Below, in pieces: positions 9,918 to 20,905 of a stretch of 64,000 nucleotides of DNA. Source of the stretch: Aedes albopictus. Lineage: Eukaryota > Arthropoda > Insecta > Diptera > Culicidae. Where the stretch lies: positions 312,739,164 to 312,803,163 of the forward strand of contig NC_085137.1 of the NCBI RefSeq assembly GCF_035046485.1, in the 5' to 3' direction. Made by a program: the position numbers and the translations under genes. Position 1 is the first letter of the stretch; every line of letters starts with the position of its first letter. The notes beneath the pieces are model-generated. The model had not been told where the DNA came from. It saw only the letters and a program-made list of their open reading frames with translations, and did not search any database.

Positions 9918-12774
9918 TCATTTCATTTCACAATGCCGATTATAAGTGTACATCATTTGATTTAACGGTCCATATTTTGCATAATCAGCATGATGACGTT
10001 CCGCTGTAAACAAATTTCTCTCACGTAGATGCCGGCTGGGAGCATAAAAATTTAATTTGGACAATAATTCAGGTGAATCAGTACGCTGTGAGACAATATC
10101 AGTAACAAACGATACCATTGCGTAGTCACGTCGTTCTTTCAATGTCTGAATGTTGATCAGCAAACAACGTGCTTCGTATGAAGGCAGAGGAAATACTGTC
10201 CATCCTAACTTACGTAGTGCGTACAATAGAAACTGCTTCTGAATTGACTCTATGCGTTCTTCATGTTTTTTTCATGTAAGGAGACCAAACAACGCTGCAA
10301 TACTCTAATATTGATCTCACATACGCAATGTATAATGTTTTTATAGTGTATGGATCCTGAAAGTTATAACCAAAACGTTTTATAAACGATAACATATTAT
10401 ATGCTCTATGGATAATTGTATTATAATGTTCTACAAACGTTAATTTTGTGTCTAAAATTATACCCAAATCTCTTATTTTTTCACATTTTTCAACAATTTG
10501 ATTGCCTAGCTTTATTGAGACATCTGATGGACATCGTTTTCTACTGTACGTTATATGATTGCACTTTTTTACATTTAATTCCAATAAACTTTTAGAGCAC
10601 CAAACATGAACAATTTGAATTTCATTCTTAAGTACATCGGCGTCATGTTTATTTCTTATTTCTAGGAACAGCTTCATGTCATCAGCATATATAAGAACAT
10701 TTAGTTTTTTTAGTATAAAAGAGATATCGTTAACGTATAAAATAAAAAGAAGAGGCCCCAAGTGTGAACCTTGGGGAACTCCAGATGTGACCTTAATTGG
10801 TTTTGATTTTTTCTCATTGAATCGCACTATTTGTTGACGATCAGTTAGATAAGACTTGATCCAGCTGAGGAGCCCCGTTGCAATTCCCATCTTTTCAAGC
10901 TTGTAAATCAACATAGGAATGTCCAGTCTATCGAATGCTTTGCTGAAGTCAGTGTAGAGAGCTTCGACATGATTACCGTTTTCCATTGCATTCAAAGAGT
11001 AATTGACAAACTCAAGCAGGTTAGTGGCTGTTGAACGGCCTTTGAAGAAGCCATGTTGAGAATTAGTTATTCTATTTTTAATCTGAGCGAAAACATTTCT
11101 GTTGATGATTGATTCAAAAAGTTTTGGTATGCATGAAATAATAGCAATTCCACGATAATTTCGAACATCACATTTTTTACCAGACTTATAAATAGGTATT
11201 AGGAAAGATTTTTTCCATTCCATCGGGAATTTTCCAGATTCCAGCGACATGTTGAATAACCAAAATAATGGAGTTGTAAGTTCAACTGCTAATGGTTTTA
11301 AGAAAGATGGAGGAATTCCGTCTGGTCCAGAACCTTTTGTGATATCTAGGTCATTTAATCTAGCCAAAATGTCTTTGACATTAATGTGACTGACACTAAC
11401 ATCGTTTGGAAAATCGGGAAAATAAGAAAAGTATTCAAAATCACGATCATTATCTGAAAAATTTGTGTAAGTTTCTTGGAAGAATGATGCAAAAAGATTG
11501 CAAATGTCTTCTGAATTATGTCCTTCTTTTTCGTCTAATGTCATTTTGGACGGGAAACTGGCTGACTTTAACTTGGATTTAACATAATTGAAAAAGTTCT
11601 TTGGACATGACTTAATTTCACTTTCAGTTTTTACATTATAATCAGAAAGAGCAGAAGACATTGCTGTATTAAGTTGATTGCAAATGTTTAAATACTTCAT
11701 CAAATTTTCTTGATTTTCGTTTTTTCTATATGTTTTATGAGCCTTCTGCTTTCGATTTTTCAAATTCAGAATTTGTTTGTTGAACCAAATTGGATTTTTG
11801 GAATTGTAATTTCGTCGCTTTTTCGTAAGTGGAACTTCTTCTTGAATAATACCCGATAATATTTCGTAAAAAATTCCCACAGCGCAATCAATACTTTGTT
11901 GACTCCTTAAAATAGATTGCCAGTTTGTCCTATTTAATTTAGCCTTAATATTGTCAAATTTAGCTTTGTTAAAATCCAATACATTTTCATATTCACATTC
12001 GATGGGAATGCTATTATTATGTACAAATACAGAATACTCAATTGCCGTATGAAATACTTCGTTTTTCCATAGAGGTGCAAGAGATTCAATTACACAGAAA
12101 TCTTCGTGTGTGTTCGTCAGTAAAAAATCTAAGAAATTGTTTTGTTCGTTTTTCACGTGATTTATTTGATTAAGACCTAGAAAGGCAATTTTCTCAAAAA
12201 TAAATTGTAATGTATCATTGTCACCAATAACTGGCAATAAAATACTCTCATTTTCTGCATCAGGAATAAAGTCTGCATCACGCTGATTAAAGTCACCATA
12301 TATGTGTATTTTATATTCAGGAGGAAGCCGAGATACAATTTCATCGGCTGTTTGAAAGAACTTTTCATAAGTTGATTTGCATGCTTGATCAGGTGGGAAA
12401 TAAACTGAGGCGAAAATGTGAGTTTCACCATCAATATTAGTTTTGACCCACACGTGTTCAAACTCTTTAAATTTTGGTGAAATTATGTGTTCCGAATTAT
12501 ACTTAGTTAAGATTGCAATGAGCACTCCTCCTCCAGATTGTCTTTGGCTTAATACTAGATCACGGTCGTCTCTAAACACGTTATAATCGCTACCAAAAGC
12601 TTCCTCGTTTTTGACACTGTCACTCCAGCTAGTTTCAGTGCCCAGTATAACTGAATAATTTGAACTCAATATATTTTTATGGATTGCATTCAACTTTGAT
12701 GCGCTACTCATACGATTAAAGTTCTGGCAATAGATAACTATTTCAGTAGCAGGTGAGTTCTGCGGATACCGTTA
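9918..12774 (-). pseudogene. CR1-clade ORF2: endonuclease + reverse transcriptase (one frameshift)
   Basis: The open frame begins after a stop near 12776; the first ATG is 12711, but conserved sequence (IVIYCQNFNRMSS) lies upstream, so translation may start before it or by reinitiation after ORF1. The APE-type endonuclease shows GTETSW (~residue 24) and IYGDFNQRD. The RT shows SGPDGIPP, NYRGIAII, GFFKGRSTATNLL, YTDFSKAFDR, SGVPQGSHLGP and the catalytic YADD at 10678-10689. After SPYMKK, seven A's instead of six (about 10266-10272) shift the frame to an early stop at 10261. Continuing in the other frame (HEERIESIQKQF) gives another ~115 codons to 9918. Probably about 950 residues when whole. 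Confidence 0.85.
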
Positions 12775-12809
12775 ACAGCAGCATTTGAAGAACATCCAGG
12801 GAACATTAG

Positions 12810-14066
12810 TTAAGGTTGTCTATCACTCGCTAGCTGAGAATGTCCATTATAAACTCCGTTGGGATTAAGAATTTCTCCTCTCTGGAACTGTATAGGTCGA
12901 TGAGCTATATCTGCCGTTGTGCGTTGCCGTGGGGGTTTTGAAAATTTTTCCTTAGCTGCAGCCAATAGTACTCTGTCTGAAGGGAGATCGTTGGCCGCCT
13001 TGCGTGGAATATCCCGGTTGCCGTAGTTTGCGTTGAATTTTTTGGTGGTGGTGTTGTTATTAAGATTGTTACGTACATTACTGTATTGCTGTCTTTTATT
13101 TTTTCGTCGTCGCCTAATAGCTTTATCTTTGGATTTTTGTTGTTCTGCGCGACGCAGCTGACGAGTGTCATATTCTGTCCAGTCAGAGCGCCAGACATTC
13201 TTTGACCCAAGGCTGCGCCAGCCAGATTTTTCAAGCGTACAGTGGGATTCCTTTTCGGTTAACTCATGTAGCAAGTTTGGTGGCGATTCTGCTTGTATAG
13301 GATGTGTTTCAACGATTTTGGCTTCTAATGTACTCACGACAGTCGTCAAAGATTTAATTTCACTTAAAATTTCCTCACTAAAAGAACTGGTAACTGATTG
13401 CAAGTCAGACAAAGCATCGTGTGGGTGACTAGCGTTGTGGTCACTGCAATGCGCAGCCATATCAATGGTGAGACTGCTCAGCATTTGCACTTCGCTACAA
13501 ATTTTCTTCATCTCCCCAGACAAATCTTTAGTCAAGTCCTCCACGTAATCATTGATATGTTGCTTCGTGGATTTCATGGAGATGTTCAGCAGCCCGGTCA
13601 AATGATTTTTTATGGAGGCCAACTCGTCAGCCGATTTATCCGTACTTTGTACTGTATGGCTGTTTTCAATTTTGCGCGATAATGCCGATACAGCATTCGT
13701 TAGGCTGGACGTCGTACTTTCATTTATGCTAGCAGCTGTTTCTTTGAGCTGTAGCTCAATATTATCAAACAGTTCGCCAACCGCACTTAATCTCTTCAAA
13801 TCAGCAGCTACCCTGAGATTTGCGTCAGCTTGTGCACTGATTGTTTCAATTAATTTCTGCTGTTGGTGTAGCACCTTGCGGGTGTCAATGCCAGTTTTCA
13901 AATTATGCTGGCAGTCGGCGCACAAGGGAACCATATACGACGTGATAAAGTTCTCCTGGTGTCGTTGCACCCCGATACACGCCGCGTGATATCATTTAAA
14001 GCAGAATTCGCACTTCCATAGGAAGCGGTCGTCGCTTATGCCACAAGCTTTTATACTGCACTGCAT
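12810..14066 (-). pseudogene. CR1-clade ORF1: PHD-like zinc-finger protein (one nonsense codon)
   Basis: Starting at ATG 14066, the protein opens with a PHD-like Cys/His finger: C-x4-C (CSIKAC), CEFC, HAAC, then CADC. A TGA at 13992-13994 replaces the expected Trp in CEFCFK-W-YHAAC. After the stop the frame is open for 386 codons: a long heptad-rich helical region (residues ~30-240, probable coiled coil and oligomerisation), then a basic Arg/Lys/Asn-rich tail (KDKAIRRRRKNKRQQ), likely for RNA binding. The predicted role is binding retrotransposon RNA. ORF2 follows with a ~35-nt gap. Without the single stop, length would be about 418 residues. Confidence 0.8.
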
Positions 14067-14170
14067 TTTTTACCGATCGCGCGCGATGTGTGCAAAAAAA
14101 ATTAAAATAAAAATTAACTACGGAGCGCTTAAAAATACGTCTACTTCTGACGACGACTGAACCGGAACCG

Positions 14171-14295
14171 GAAATACGAAGGTGCACCATCAGTGGTAAT
14201 CGTCTCTTCTACGGGCTCTAGAAGAAACTGCGGTCTAAAAAGATTCACCCATGCACCAAATGCATCGTGTATAAGACGCTGATAATATCGGTGGT
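14171..14295 (+). pseudogene. RTE-clade copy A1, 3' continuation
   Basis: Beyond the second GAAATA copy the RTE element resumes: AAAAGATTCACCCATGCACC and the following bases match 42470-42530 of copy A2 (encoding the KIHPCTKCTMYKTLIR segment after the RT). It ends near 14295, where R1-clade ORF1 sequence resumes. Confidence 0.75.
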
Positions 14296-15050
14296 CCTGA
14301 ATTAGATTTTGAAGTTGGCGTACGCAATATTCGAGGCTGTTCTACCGGTGAAATCATTCTCGAATTCTAGCGCGACAAAATCCATACAAGGGCACCGCTT
14401 ACAAGTATCTGACGAAAAAGGTCCTTGGTGAGGGAGCTGAGGTGAGGGTTCTCACCGCTGAAGTGACTCAAAAAGTTAAAAACCTGGACGAGACCATGGA
14501 CGTGGAAGAGCTTGTCACATCACTGCGGCGACAGTGCGAGGTTCAGGTGGCTTTGGTTCCGCTCTCTGTGGAGCTTTGCCAGGAAAGCACAAGGTGGGCT
14601 AGTCGGTATGTTTACTGGGCACGAGGTACCCATTGTGTCTTCAAGTGTATTGATCCGGGACGCAAATCGTGGGACTGTTAAGGCTCTAACGGGTTTAAGC
14701 TCTGCAGCCGATATAGAGGTTAGGCCATAAGACGCAAGGCTGCACAAATCCCTTCTATCCCCGCTTTCCAGCGAGCCTCAGCTGACCAGTCACAGTTGCA
14801 GCTAAACCACAGTTTAGCAGTCCTGCAACTTCGGCGTCGTCAGGCAGTCGCTGGTATCGCCATCATAGCGGATCCATACCGATCACCCGCTGATTAAGTC
14901 CAGAAGGTGGTATCTACATCTTACAAGTCTTCTTCTGCAGTTGCTACGCGCCTCCATGGTGGTCCATCGAGCAGTTCACGCAGATGCTGGACTAAATGAT
15001 GGCTGAGGTGTCAGTTCAACCTGGTGGTAATAGCCGGACAAATTTAACTG
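14296..15050 (+). pseudogene. R1-clade ORF1 C-terminal half and endonuclease start
   Basis: This continues the R1 element interrupted at about 7840. GTCCTTGGTGAGGG (14420), a VEELVT..LRRQC segment (14500-14550) and the CCHC-knuckle region (FKCIDPGRKSWDC, about 14640-14680, with the His position lost) parallel 59890-60220. An endonuclease start, IADPYR and CSCYAPP-like codons at 14865-14960, follows and stops near 15050. Frames are broken. The 3' part is missing. Confidence 0.65.
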
Positions 15051-15059
15051 AGTAAAACA

Positions 15060-16348
15060 ATTGCACATCGCATACCCCTAACGATTACCGTCATCGCCTT
15101 CGTTCTCGAATGAAGTTCAGGGAAAGGAAAAAAAAGTGTACTGAAATATCATGTGAAAAGTAAACACGACCAGAGTTGAGCAAATAAGCTCAAATGCAGT
15201 CACGGGCTGCTTGGTTGTCCCCCGTGAACCCCCTCGACGGACGGACGACACAGACGGTGACGAAGAAGTTCGCCCGCCGAGACGCGAGACTTCAGACGTC
15301 CGCACTGGGAAGAAGTAGCGCACACTTCAGAAACCGTCCTCAGCACTGATCGATCCTCGGGGGTACACACACAAGTGCCGGCTCTTCCGACGACGCACCC
15401 CCTCCGATCCGATCCTCCTCACCCAATCAACAGCGAACAACAACGGAGGATGCACTCGATCCAACTGCCACCACGCGGTTACAGTCTAACGCCGTGGGTA
15501 AATATTATCCGCTCTTTATTATTCTTTCCCCCCCCGCCACGGTGGGCAGTGTGAGTCGGTGAGTGCAGGGAGACANNNNNNNNNNNNNNNNNNNNNNNNN
15601 NNNNNNNNNNNNNNNNNNNNNNNNNNNNNNNNNNNNNNNNNNNNNNNNNNNNNNNNNNNNNNNNNNNNNNNNNNNNNNNNNNNNNNNNNNNNNNNNNNNN
15701 NNNNNNNNNNNNNNNNNNNNNNNNNNNNNNNNNNNNNNNNNNNNNNNNNNNNNNNNNNNNNNNNNNNNNNNNNNNNNNNNNNNNNNNNNNNNNNNNNNNN
15801 NNNNNNNNNNNNNNNNNNNNNNNNNNNNNNNNNNNNNNNNNNNNNNNNNNNNNNNNNNNNNNNNNNNNNNNNNNNNNNNNNNNNNNNNNNNNNNNNNNNN
15901 NNNNNNNNNNNNNNNNNNNNNNNNNNNNNNNNNNNNNNNNNNNNNNNNNNNNNNNNNNNNNNNNNNNNNNNNNNNNNNNNNNNNNNNNNNNNNNNNNNNN
16001 NNNNNNNNNNNNNNNNNNNNNNNNNNNNNNNNNNNNNNNNNNNNNNNNNNNNNNNNNNNNNNNNNNNNNNNNNNNGGCAACTCATAATGGACCCTCAATC
16101 GGACTGGTAAAAGGAACAGCAGCCACACATCAACATCCTCGTGCTCATCATTCTACCATGGACAGGGTAGGAAAGTGACAGCAGCACATAGGCTGCCAGT
16201 TAGATATAGTAGAAATAGAACAGAATACATTTAGGCGCTGCACATAAGTGTAAATGCAGCTGCCAATTGGAATCGCTCACGTAGTGCCCTAGTGGACAAA
16301 AGAGCTGTAAATTAGGTTAAGTGGTTAAGAATAAAAAAAAAAAACTGT
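15060..16348 (+). mobile_element. Probable poly(A)-tailed retroelement spanning an assembly gap
   Basis: Left of the gap is GC-rich, UTR-like sequence (15110-15575). Right of it is a 3' UTR-like sequence ending in AAGAATAAAAAAAAAAAA (about 16329-16347), i.e. an AATAAA-like signal merged with a poly(A) tail. Size and position suggest a jockey-clade (Juan-like) element whose coding part falls in the gap. No coding motif is visible, so this is inference only. Confidence 0.3.
15576..16075. other. Assembly gap, 500 N
   Basis: Exactly 500 Ns, a conventional placeholder length, so the true size is unknown. Frames reported across it are meaningless. Confidence 0.99.
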
Positions 16349-16357
16349 CGTAGTTGA

Positions 16358-16870
16358 ATTTCTGAAGGTACCAGAACTTTTGGAGAAGTTCTAAGAGAAA
16401 TTGCTGGAAGAACCACAGCGGGAGAAAGCTTGAGAAAACCTAGTCACAACTTCCGGAGGAAGTCCAATAGATGCTCCTGGAGGGATTCCATGGGAAATTT
16501 CTGAAATAATCTCTGAATAAAATCTCTAAAGAAATTTCTGGAAGAATCACCGGAGGAACTTCTGAAAAGAACCCCGGTAGATTGTCGGTAATTCCACATT
16601 GAATTGATGAAGGAATCCCAATAGATTTTTTTAGAGGAATCCCTAGAAGATTTCCAAAAAGTATCATAGTAAGAATATCCAAATCCTAGGAGAAATTGCT
16701 GGATCAATATCTGCAGAAATTTCTAGTATATACAACCCCATCAGGACTGCCTGGAGAATCCTAAGAAAAGTTTATTGAAGAAATAACGGAAGGAATCCAT
16801 AAAGGAACCCTTCTCTAGAATCAGTGTATGAATAGATAGAGGTATTTCTGGAGGAATCCATGGAGAAGTC
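16358..16870. repeat. Degenerate satellite of GGAAGAATTCCTGGA-like units
   Basis: Short diverged units such as TCTGGAAGAATCACCGGAGG, GGAGGAATCC and TAGAAGATTTC recur with an irregular ~24-27 bp period. No terminal repeats or ORF with recognisable content. The frames inside are by-products of the periodicity. Confidence 0.6.
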
Positions 16871-17440
16871 TGTTTATTGTTCTTACCAATAACCAAAACG
16901 CCAAAACGTACGACAGGTATATAAGTAGTTCCGGATGTGCTTAAGTTATGTTCAAATGTGCCATTAATACATATTGGATTTATTGTGTGCAGTTTTAAAT
17001 TTTAAATGACTAGAAAAATTCTAGGGGGTGCCAAATTTACTCTAGGGGGTGCCAGGCACCCCTGGAACCTCCCCTAGCTACGCCAATGGTGATTTGCGAT
17101 GGCGGTGCCATTCAATAGCAAGAATATTTACGTTTACGAAATAATGTTAAGGACAGACTTGTTGGAATCGCAAAATGGCCGACTTTGACTTCTACTCACG
17201 ATTTCAAGCGCACAAATCTCTTCGTATATAAAACTAGCGCAACTGATCTTATATTTTAAGTTTATTTCAAGTGAGAATAGAATAATAAAATGCACTGTTG
17301 TTTGAAGCTTGCTTCTTGAGATTTGTGCTTTTGAAGTTTTGATGCACTGTTGAAGCGAGATTTCAAGACGTTTGTCCTTAATGGTTCGTCATCTTCGATG
17401 TCGATGTCGACATGTCGACATGTGTTTCATTTTGATCAAA
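16871..17440. other. Unassigned AT-rich sequence
   Basis: Contains TCTAGGGGGTGCC repeated at about 17022 and 17042, near CACCCCTGGAACC; possibly the end of a diverged repeat. No coding signal. Confidence 0.3.
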
Positions 17441-17594
17441 TGGAAAATAAGTTTTTTTTTATCTGTATTAACGAGATTTTTAGCCCTATGCTAGTTCATC
17501 TCGGGACCCACGCTTTACTTCCCTTCCGAAGGAAGAACCCACATTTTGTGAGTTTGTCGGGAGTGGGATTCGATCCCAGGTCCTCGGCGTGATA

Positions 17595-17808
17595 CACTGA
17601 AACCTCCATTTAAGTCGATGCATGGCTGATCGAAAATAATTTTTACCGTACAGGGAATGACTAAACTATACAGTTTTATATTTTTTGACAAATCTCCTTT
17701 GTCATGCGAAGTGTTAAGACTTTTATATTGTCTATAGTTTTGTCATTGCCTGCATGGTAAAAATTATTTTCGGTCAACCATGCATCGACTTAAATGGAGG
17801 TTTCAGTG
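17595..17808. mobile_element. TA-target MITE, TIR CACTGAAACCTCCATTTAAG
   Basis: A 214-bp element with ~60-bp TIRs beginning CACTGAAACCTCC; TA at 17593-17594 and 17809-17810. No ORF. TA duplication and TIR style suggest Tc1/mariner mobilisation. It sits in the tRNA-like part of the SINE, directly abutting the next MITE. Confidence 0.85.
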
Positions 17809-17810
17809 TA

Positions 17811-18804
17811 CCGTAAAACGGGGTATCTTTGATAATGCGGGTTACTTTGATAGTGCGACAGGCGTTGTAAAGTTTATCTTATAACTATGGTTCCTTCAAC
17901 CAGCTAAGAAAAAGGCAAACGTAGATCGATTCTATACATATGAAAGTTCATCTTAGACGTATTTTCATTAAAACCTAGTTAAAATACAACTTTTTGGACA
18001 AAAACTAAAAATTGTTGATATTTTTGTCATTTGTCAACCCCTTCAAACAATCTGCTATACGACTTCGTTGCAATTATTTTTTTAATGAATGGACTCTTAT
18101 TCTCGTTAGAATCATCATAGTAGATTCCAACTCTGGTCTTGAATCTCTTAACGAAGTGTGTTTTTACGAAATGGAAGCAGTTTTGTAAATTGTGACATAA
18201 ATCTCCATACGTTGATAAACGCCTAAAAGTATGCAATGTCCATGTAATATCATGTAGATAAATCAGTGTTGTTTAAAATTTGTTATTAAAACATTAAAAA
18301 ACAACCCAAAAAATAAAAGAACTACCATGAATAGCATGTAATCATATGTTGATGTACCGTTAAACATATATTTTTACAAAGATAATGATTTTTGATAGCT
18401 AAATTCACCTTGTTTTCCACTCAGTACTCCACAAACACATACTTTTATATGAAGAATTTTGTAAAAATCAATGTTTTGATATAAAAAAATTATCTGATAT
18501 ATTCCACAAGGCTTCTCTCATCATGTTTATATTCCTAAGATTTCAATCTGTGATTATTTTTTAGGATTTAATGTGTTTTTCAGGGCATTATCAAAGTCAC
18601 CCCAAAATGAAAATCTGATTCTTGCTCATATGGAAAACTAAAAGTCACCCAAATAATTTGAGGTTATCGAATCTTTCAATTGCAATTGATAACTGATACC
18701 CCAGTACTTGTTTTAAAAATATAAAACTCGGGGAAATACTGTTACATGGAAAAATATCAAGGAAATTCGCTGAAAAACTATCAAAGTTACCCCATTTTAC
18801 GGTA
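17811..18804. mobile_element. TA-target MITE, TIR CCGTAAAACGGGGTATCTTT
   Basis: A 994-bp non-coding element bounded by CCGTAAAA(C/T)GGGGT(A)... TIRs and TA at 17809-17810 and 18805-18806. An extra copy of the TIR-like string (ATTATCAAAGTCACCCC) lies inside near 18590. It shares its left TA with the right TA of the preceding MITE. The 69-codon minus frame at 18027-18236 has no domain. Confidence 0.8.
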
Positions 18805-18999
18805 GTCAAGTGTTCTAACCATCACACCAGGTCCGCTCCACTGGAAAATAAGTTTTTTTTTATTCGAATAGATTTTACATCCTTCACATCTCTTACAAAA
18901 GTGTATCTGGAGCATGTGACTTTTCCCTCTATCCACTAACAAAAACTCCTTCCCATGCAGGGATAGGGTGCGACTCAAAACTCTTTGCGTGCCGCACAC

Positions 19000-19735
19000 T
19001 CTGCTACGAGACAGCACAACAAACTAGAAGGAGACGAGTACGCGCAATCGGTTGTGTGTTGCTCGCTTACTTTGCCGCGCGCTGGAGCTCTCCTGTCTCT
19101 CACGCTCTGTCGTATGCACTCTCTCGGTGCTTGTCTCCGTGCTTTGCGCTTGGCTTGATATTACGCACGATTGGAAAAATTTCGAATCAAACGACCCATC
19201 ACTTGTCAATCCTTGACAAGCTTAACAACTTTGCCGAAAACACAAACTCTTCAATTAATTTATTAATTGATTTTTTTCTGTTTGGAGACAAGCGCAGTCC
19301 CAAGCACCGTGCATTACTCCCTGCGCCGTAGAGCTAGTGCTGCGATTGTCTCTCGCACAATTACGAAAGCTCTCACTCATACGTCTCTTGTCTCTCGGCA
19401 AAACGGGAGACGAGCACTTGCGATTGTGTGAAGCACACGCTTTTTTCGCACCGCACGGTGCATGCCGCCAATCCCTGTTCCCATGACAGTCGTTGTGAAG
19501 TAGAGGTGATCTCGATCTCTGGTAGCAACGCATGTCATACTGAAATTTCTCCCCTTCCTCGATGACCATAAGGGCGTGATCGGCATCGTTATTGGCAGTG
19601 TTTGGAAGCCGGAGTGGTAAATGAACCACTCAGAAATTTTTCTTCCCTTCTGTTGGTTCTGTTTCATTACCAGGCGCGACCATGTTCTCTCGTCGAGTCG
19701 TATGGATCACGAAGAATACAAACAAGTTACTTCGT
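19000..19735. other. Unassigned; weak inverted similarity
   Basis: Segments rich in GTCTCTC/GAGACGAG (19080-19140 and 19340-19410) look weakly related in inverse orientation, and 19185-19245 resembles the ATCAAACG...TTGCCGAA motif of the palindromic complex near 26490-26550. No firm element ends. Frames here lack domains. Confidence 0.3.
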
Positions 19736-19740
19736 CTTAA

Positions 19741-19941
19741 GCTAGTATGACACTCTTTGACCAATGCCAAATATTTGATCACTTTTGACAGTTAAATTTT
19801 GACCAAGGTGTACTTGGCAAACAAAAATATTTGTCACTCTCGAAAAAGGAATAGGGACAAACAGAGCCAAACAACCTGCCAAAATTTATCTGTCAAAAGT
19901 GGTCAAATATTGGCGTCTGGGCAAAGAGTGTAATAGCACCC
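19741..19941. mobile_element. MITE, TIR with CACTCTTTG core
   Basis: Left CACTCTTTGACCAATGCC and the reverse complement of the right end (CACTCTTTGCCCAGACGCC) align for ~50 bp, continuing into CACTTTTGACAG. Outer bases GCTAGTAT / ATAGCACC also partly pair. Exact ends and duplication unresolved. Confidence 0.55.
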
Positions 19942-20022
19942 TTACATAAGCTGCGGCGATAATCAAGCATGGCTAAGTGTAACACTTTCTGATGCGCTCT
20001 CATCGTTGTTTTGGAACATTTA

Positions 20023-20253
20023 AAGACCAACAATTGAAAAGGCCACAACAACATTTTATAAACAAACATGTTTCTATCGACTTGAGGCCTTTTGAACTCC
20101 ACCCACACACCTCACCACAACTAACAGTTAGCGCAAACATCAAGATTTCTGTTAATAGTGGTGAGGTGCGTGGGTGGAGCCCAGAAAGCCCTAAGTCGAC
20201 AGAAACGTGTTTGTTTACGCAATGTTGATGTGGCCTTTTCAATTGTTGGTCTT
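20023..20253. repeat. Foldback element, ~105-bp arms
   Basis: AAGACCAACAATTGAAAAGG at the left is the exact complement of the right end. The arms stay about 85% complementary to the centre near 20138 (TTAACAG/CTGTTAA). No coding capacity; the frames on both strands are images of each other. Confidence 0.75.
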
Positions 20254-20341
20254 GATTTGTGAATTCTTGGGAGCATCACTTTTTCACGGTTGGACACCAA
20301 TTGTTCGTTGCTGCTGGCTGCGCAGCTAACCATGACGTTGC

Positions 20342-20410
20342 GATGTGCACTAGACCCTCTCTGAAGCAATGCCTTCTTGGTGGTTCCGGAGAGACGAAGC
20401 GCTTGGTGAC
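20342..20410 (+). mobile_element. Fragment of R1-clade 3' region
   Basis: CTCTCTGAAGCAATGCCTTC followed by TTGGTGGTTCCGGAGAGACG matches 58190-58235, in the 3' part of the R1-clade copy. Short scrap with no coding content. Confidence 0.6.
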
Positions 20411-20903
20411 CATTGGAATGAGGCCTGTTCAATTTTTAAAAATGTTCACTGATTTTCAAGTCCGCCCTTGGCATCCAAAAAGAAGTAACTGGTCAAAATT
20501 TCAGCCAAATCCATTTCAATTAAGAGGTGCATCAAATCAATTTAGTGTTTTTCGACTTATTTTCGAACATCAAAAAATCGTAACTATACTAAACTTGTGG
20601 AAAATTTATTCATAGTCATACTTATTTGCAACCAATTCTCCGAACAACGTATGCCAATAAAATTAGAGAAAACATATGTAATTATCACATTTGTAATCCG
20701 AAGAACCTTAAAAAGTTGAATTTTCGATTGAATTTGTTCCCATTCTCGGGAAGCGTTTCTGAGCGCATCACTTCATCTTTTGTTACATTCATCGAGTGTA
20801 ATAGAAGCTGGGTATATATGTACCACTCAGTAACTAGCGATAAAACTCCAAACACTGGTTATAGAAAATTCTCGAAGGTACTCATTGACCTGCTCGCTAT
20901 TCC
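20411..20903. other. Unassigned sequence
   Basis: No element ends or coding features recognised; the 95-codon frame at 20626-20913 runs into the next MITE and has no domain. Confidence 0.35.
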
Positions 20904-20905
20904 TA

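Larger units (their letters stand above)
9687..14170 (-). mobile_element. Nearly intact CR1-clade non-LTR retrotransposon
   Basis: A full-length-looking minus-strand element: ~104-nt 5' UTR (14170-14067), ORF1 (14066-12810), ORF2 (12774-9918), a short 3' UTR, and an (AAAT)n-type tail that reads TTTA repeats on the plus strand at 9687-9720. GAAATA flanks it at 9681-9686 and 14171-14176. The flanks join into one RTE-clade sequence matching the copy near 42395-42410, so the limits are firm. It is AT-rich compared with the surrounding RTE/R1 DNA. Only two ORF lesions are visible. CR1 assignment rests on the PHD-like ORF1 finger, the RT motifs and the simple-repeat tail. Confidence 0.85.
17452..18841 (-). 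mobile_element. tRNA-derived SINE, interrupted by two MITEs
   Basis: The minus strand from 18841 begins with a pol III-type promoter: box A-like TGGTGTGATGGTTAGAACAC, then box B GGATCGAATCCC (plus-strand 17571-17582) once the two MITE insertions are removed. The remainder runs to an A-run (plus-strand T-run near 17452-17460). The direct repeat TGGAAAATAAG at 17441-17451 and 18842-18852 is the target duplication. Net length is ~180 bp. Resembles the Feilai-type SINEs of Aedes, but the family is not verified. Confidence 0.75.

Noticed and set aside
12177..12461. 94-codon minus frame inside CR1 ORF2
   Set aside because: Out-of-frame overlap with the long ORF2, whose motifs are clear.
15505..16128. 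Long frames on both strands (174-207 codons) across 15505-16128
   Set aside because: They consist almost wholly of the 500-N gap; no real codons.
19992..20242. Two ~80-residue proteins on opposite strands
   Set aside because: They mirror each other because the sequence is a foldback; no domain.
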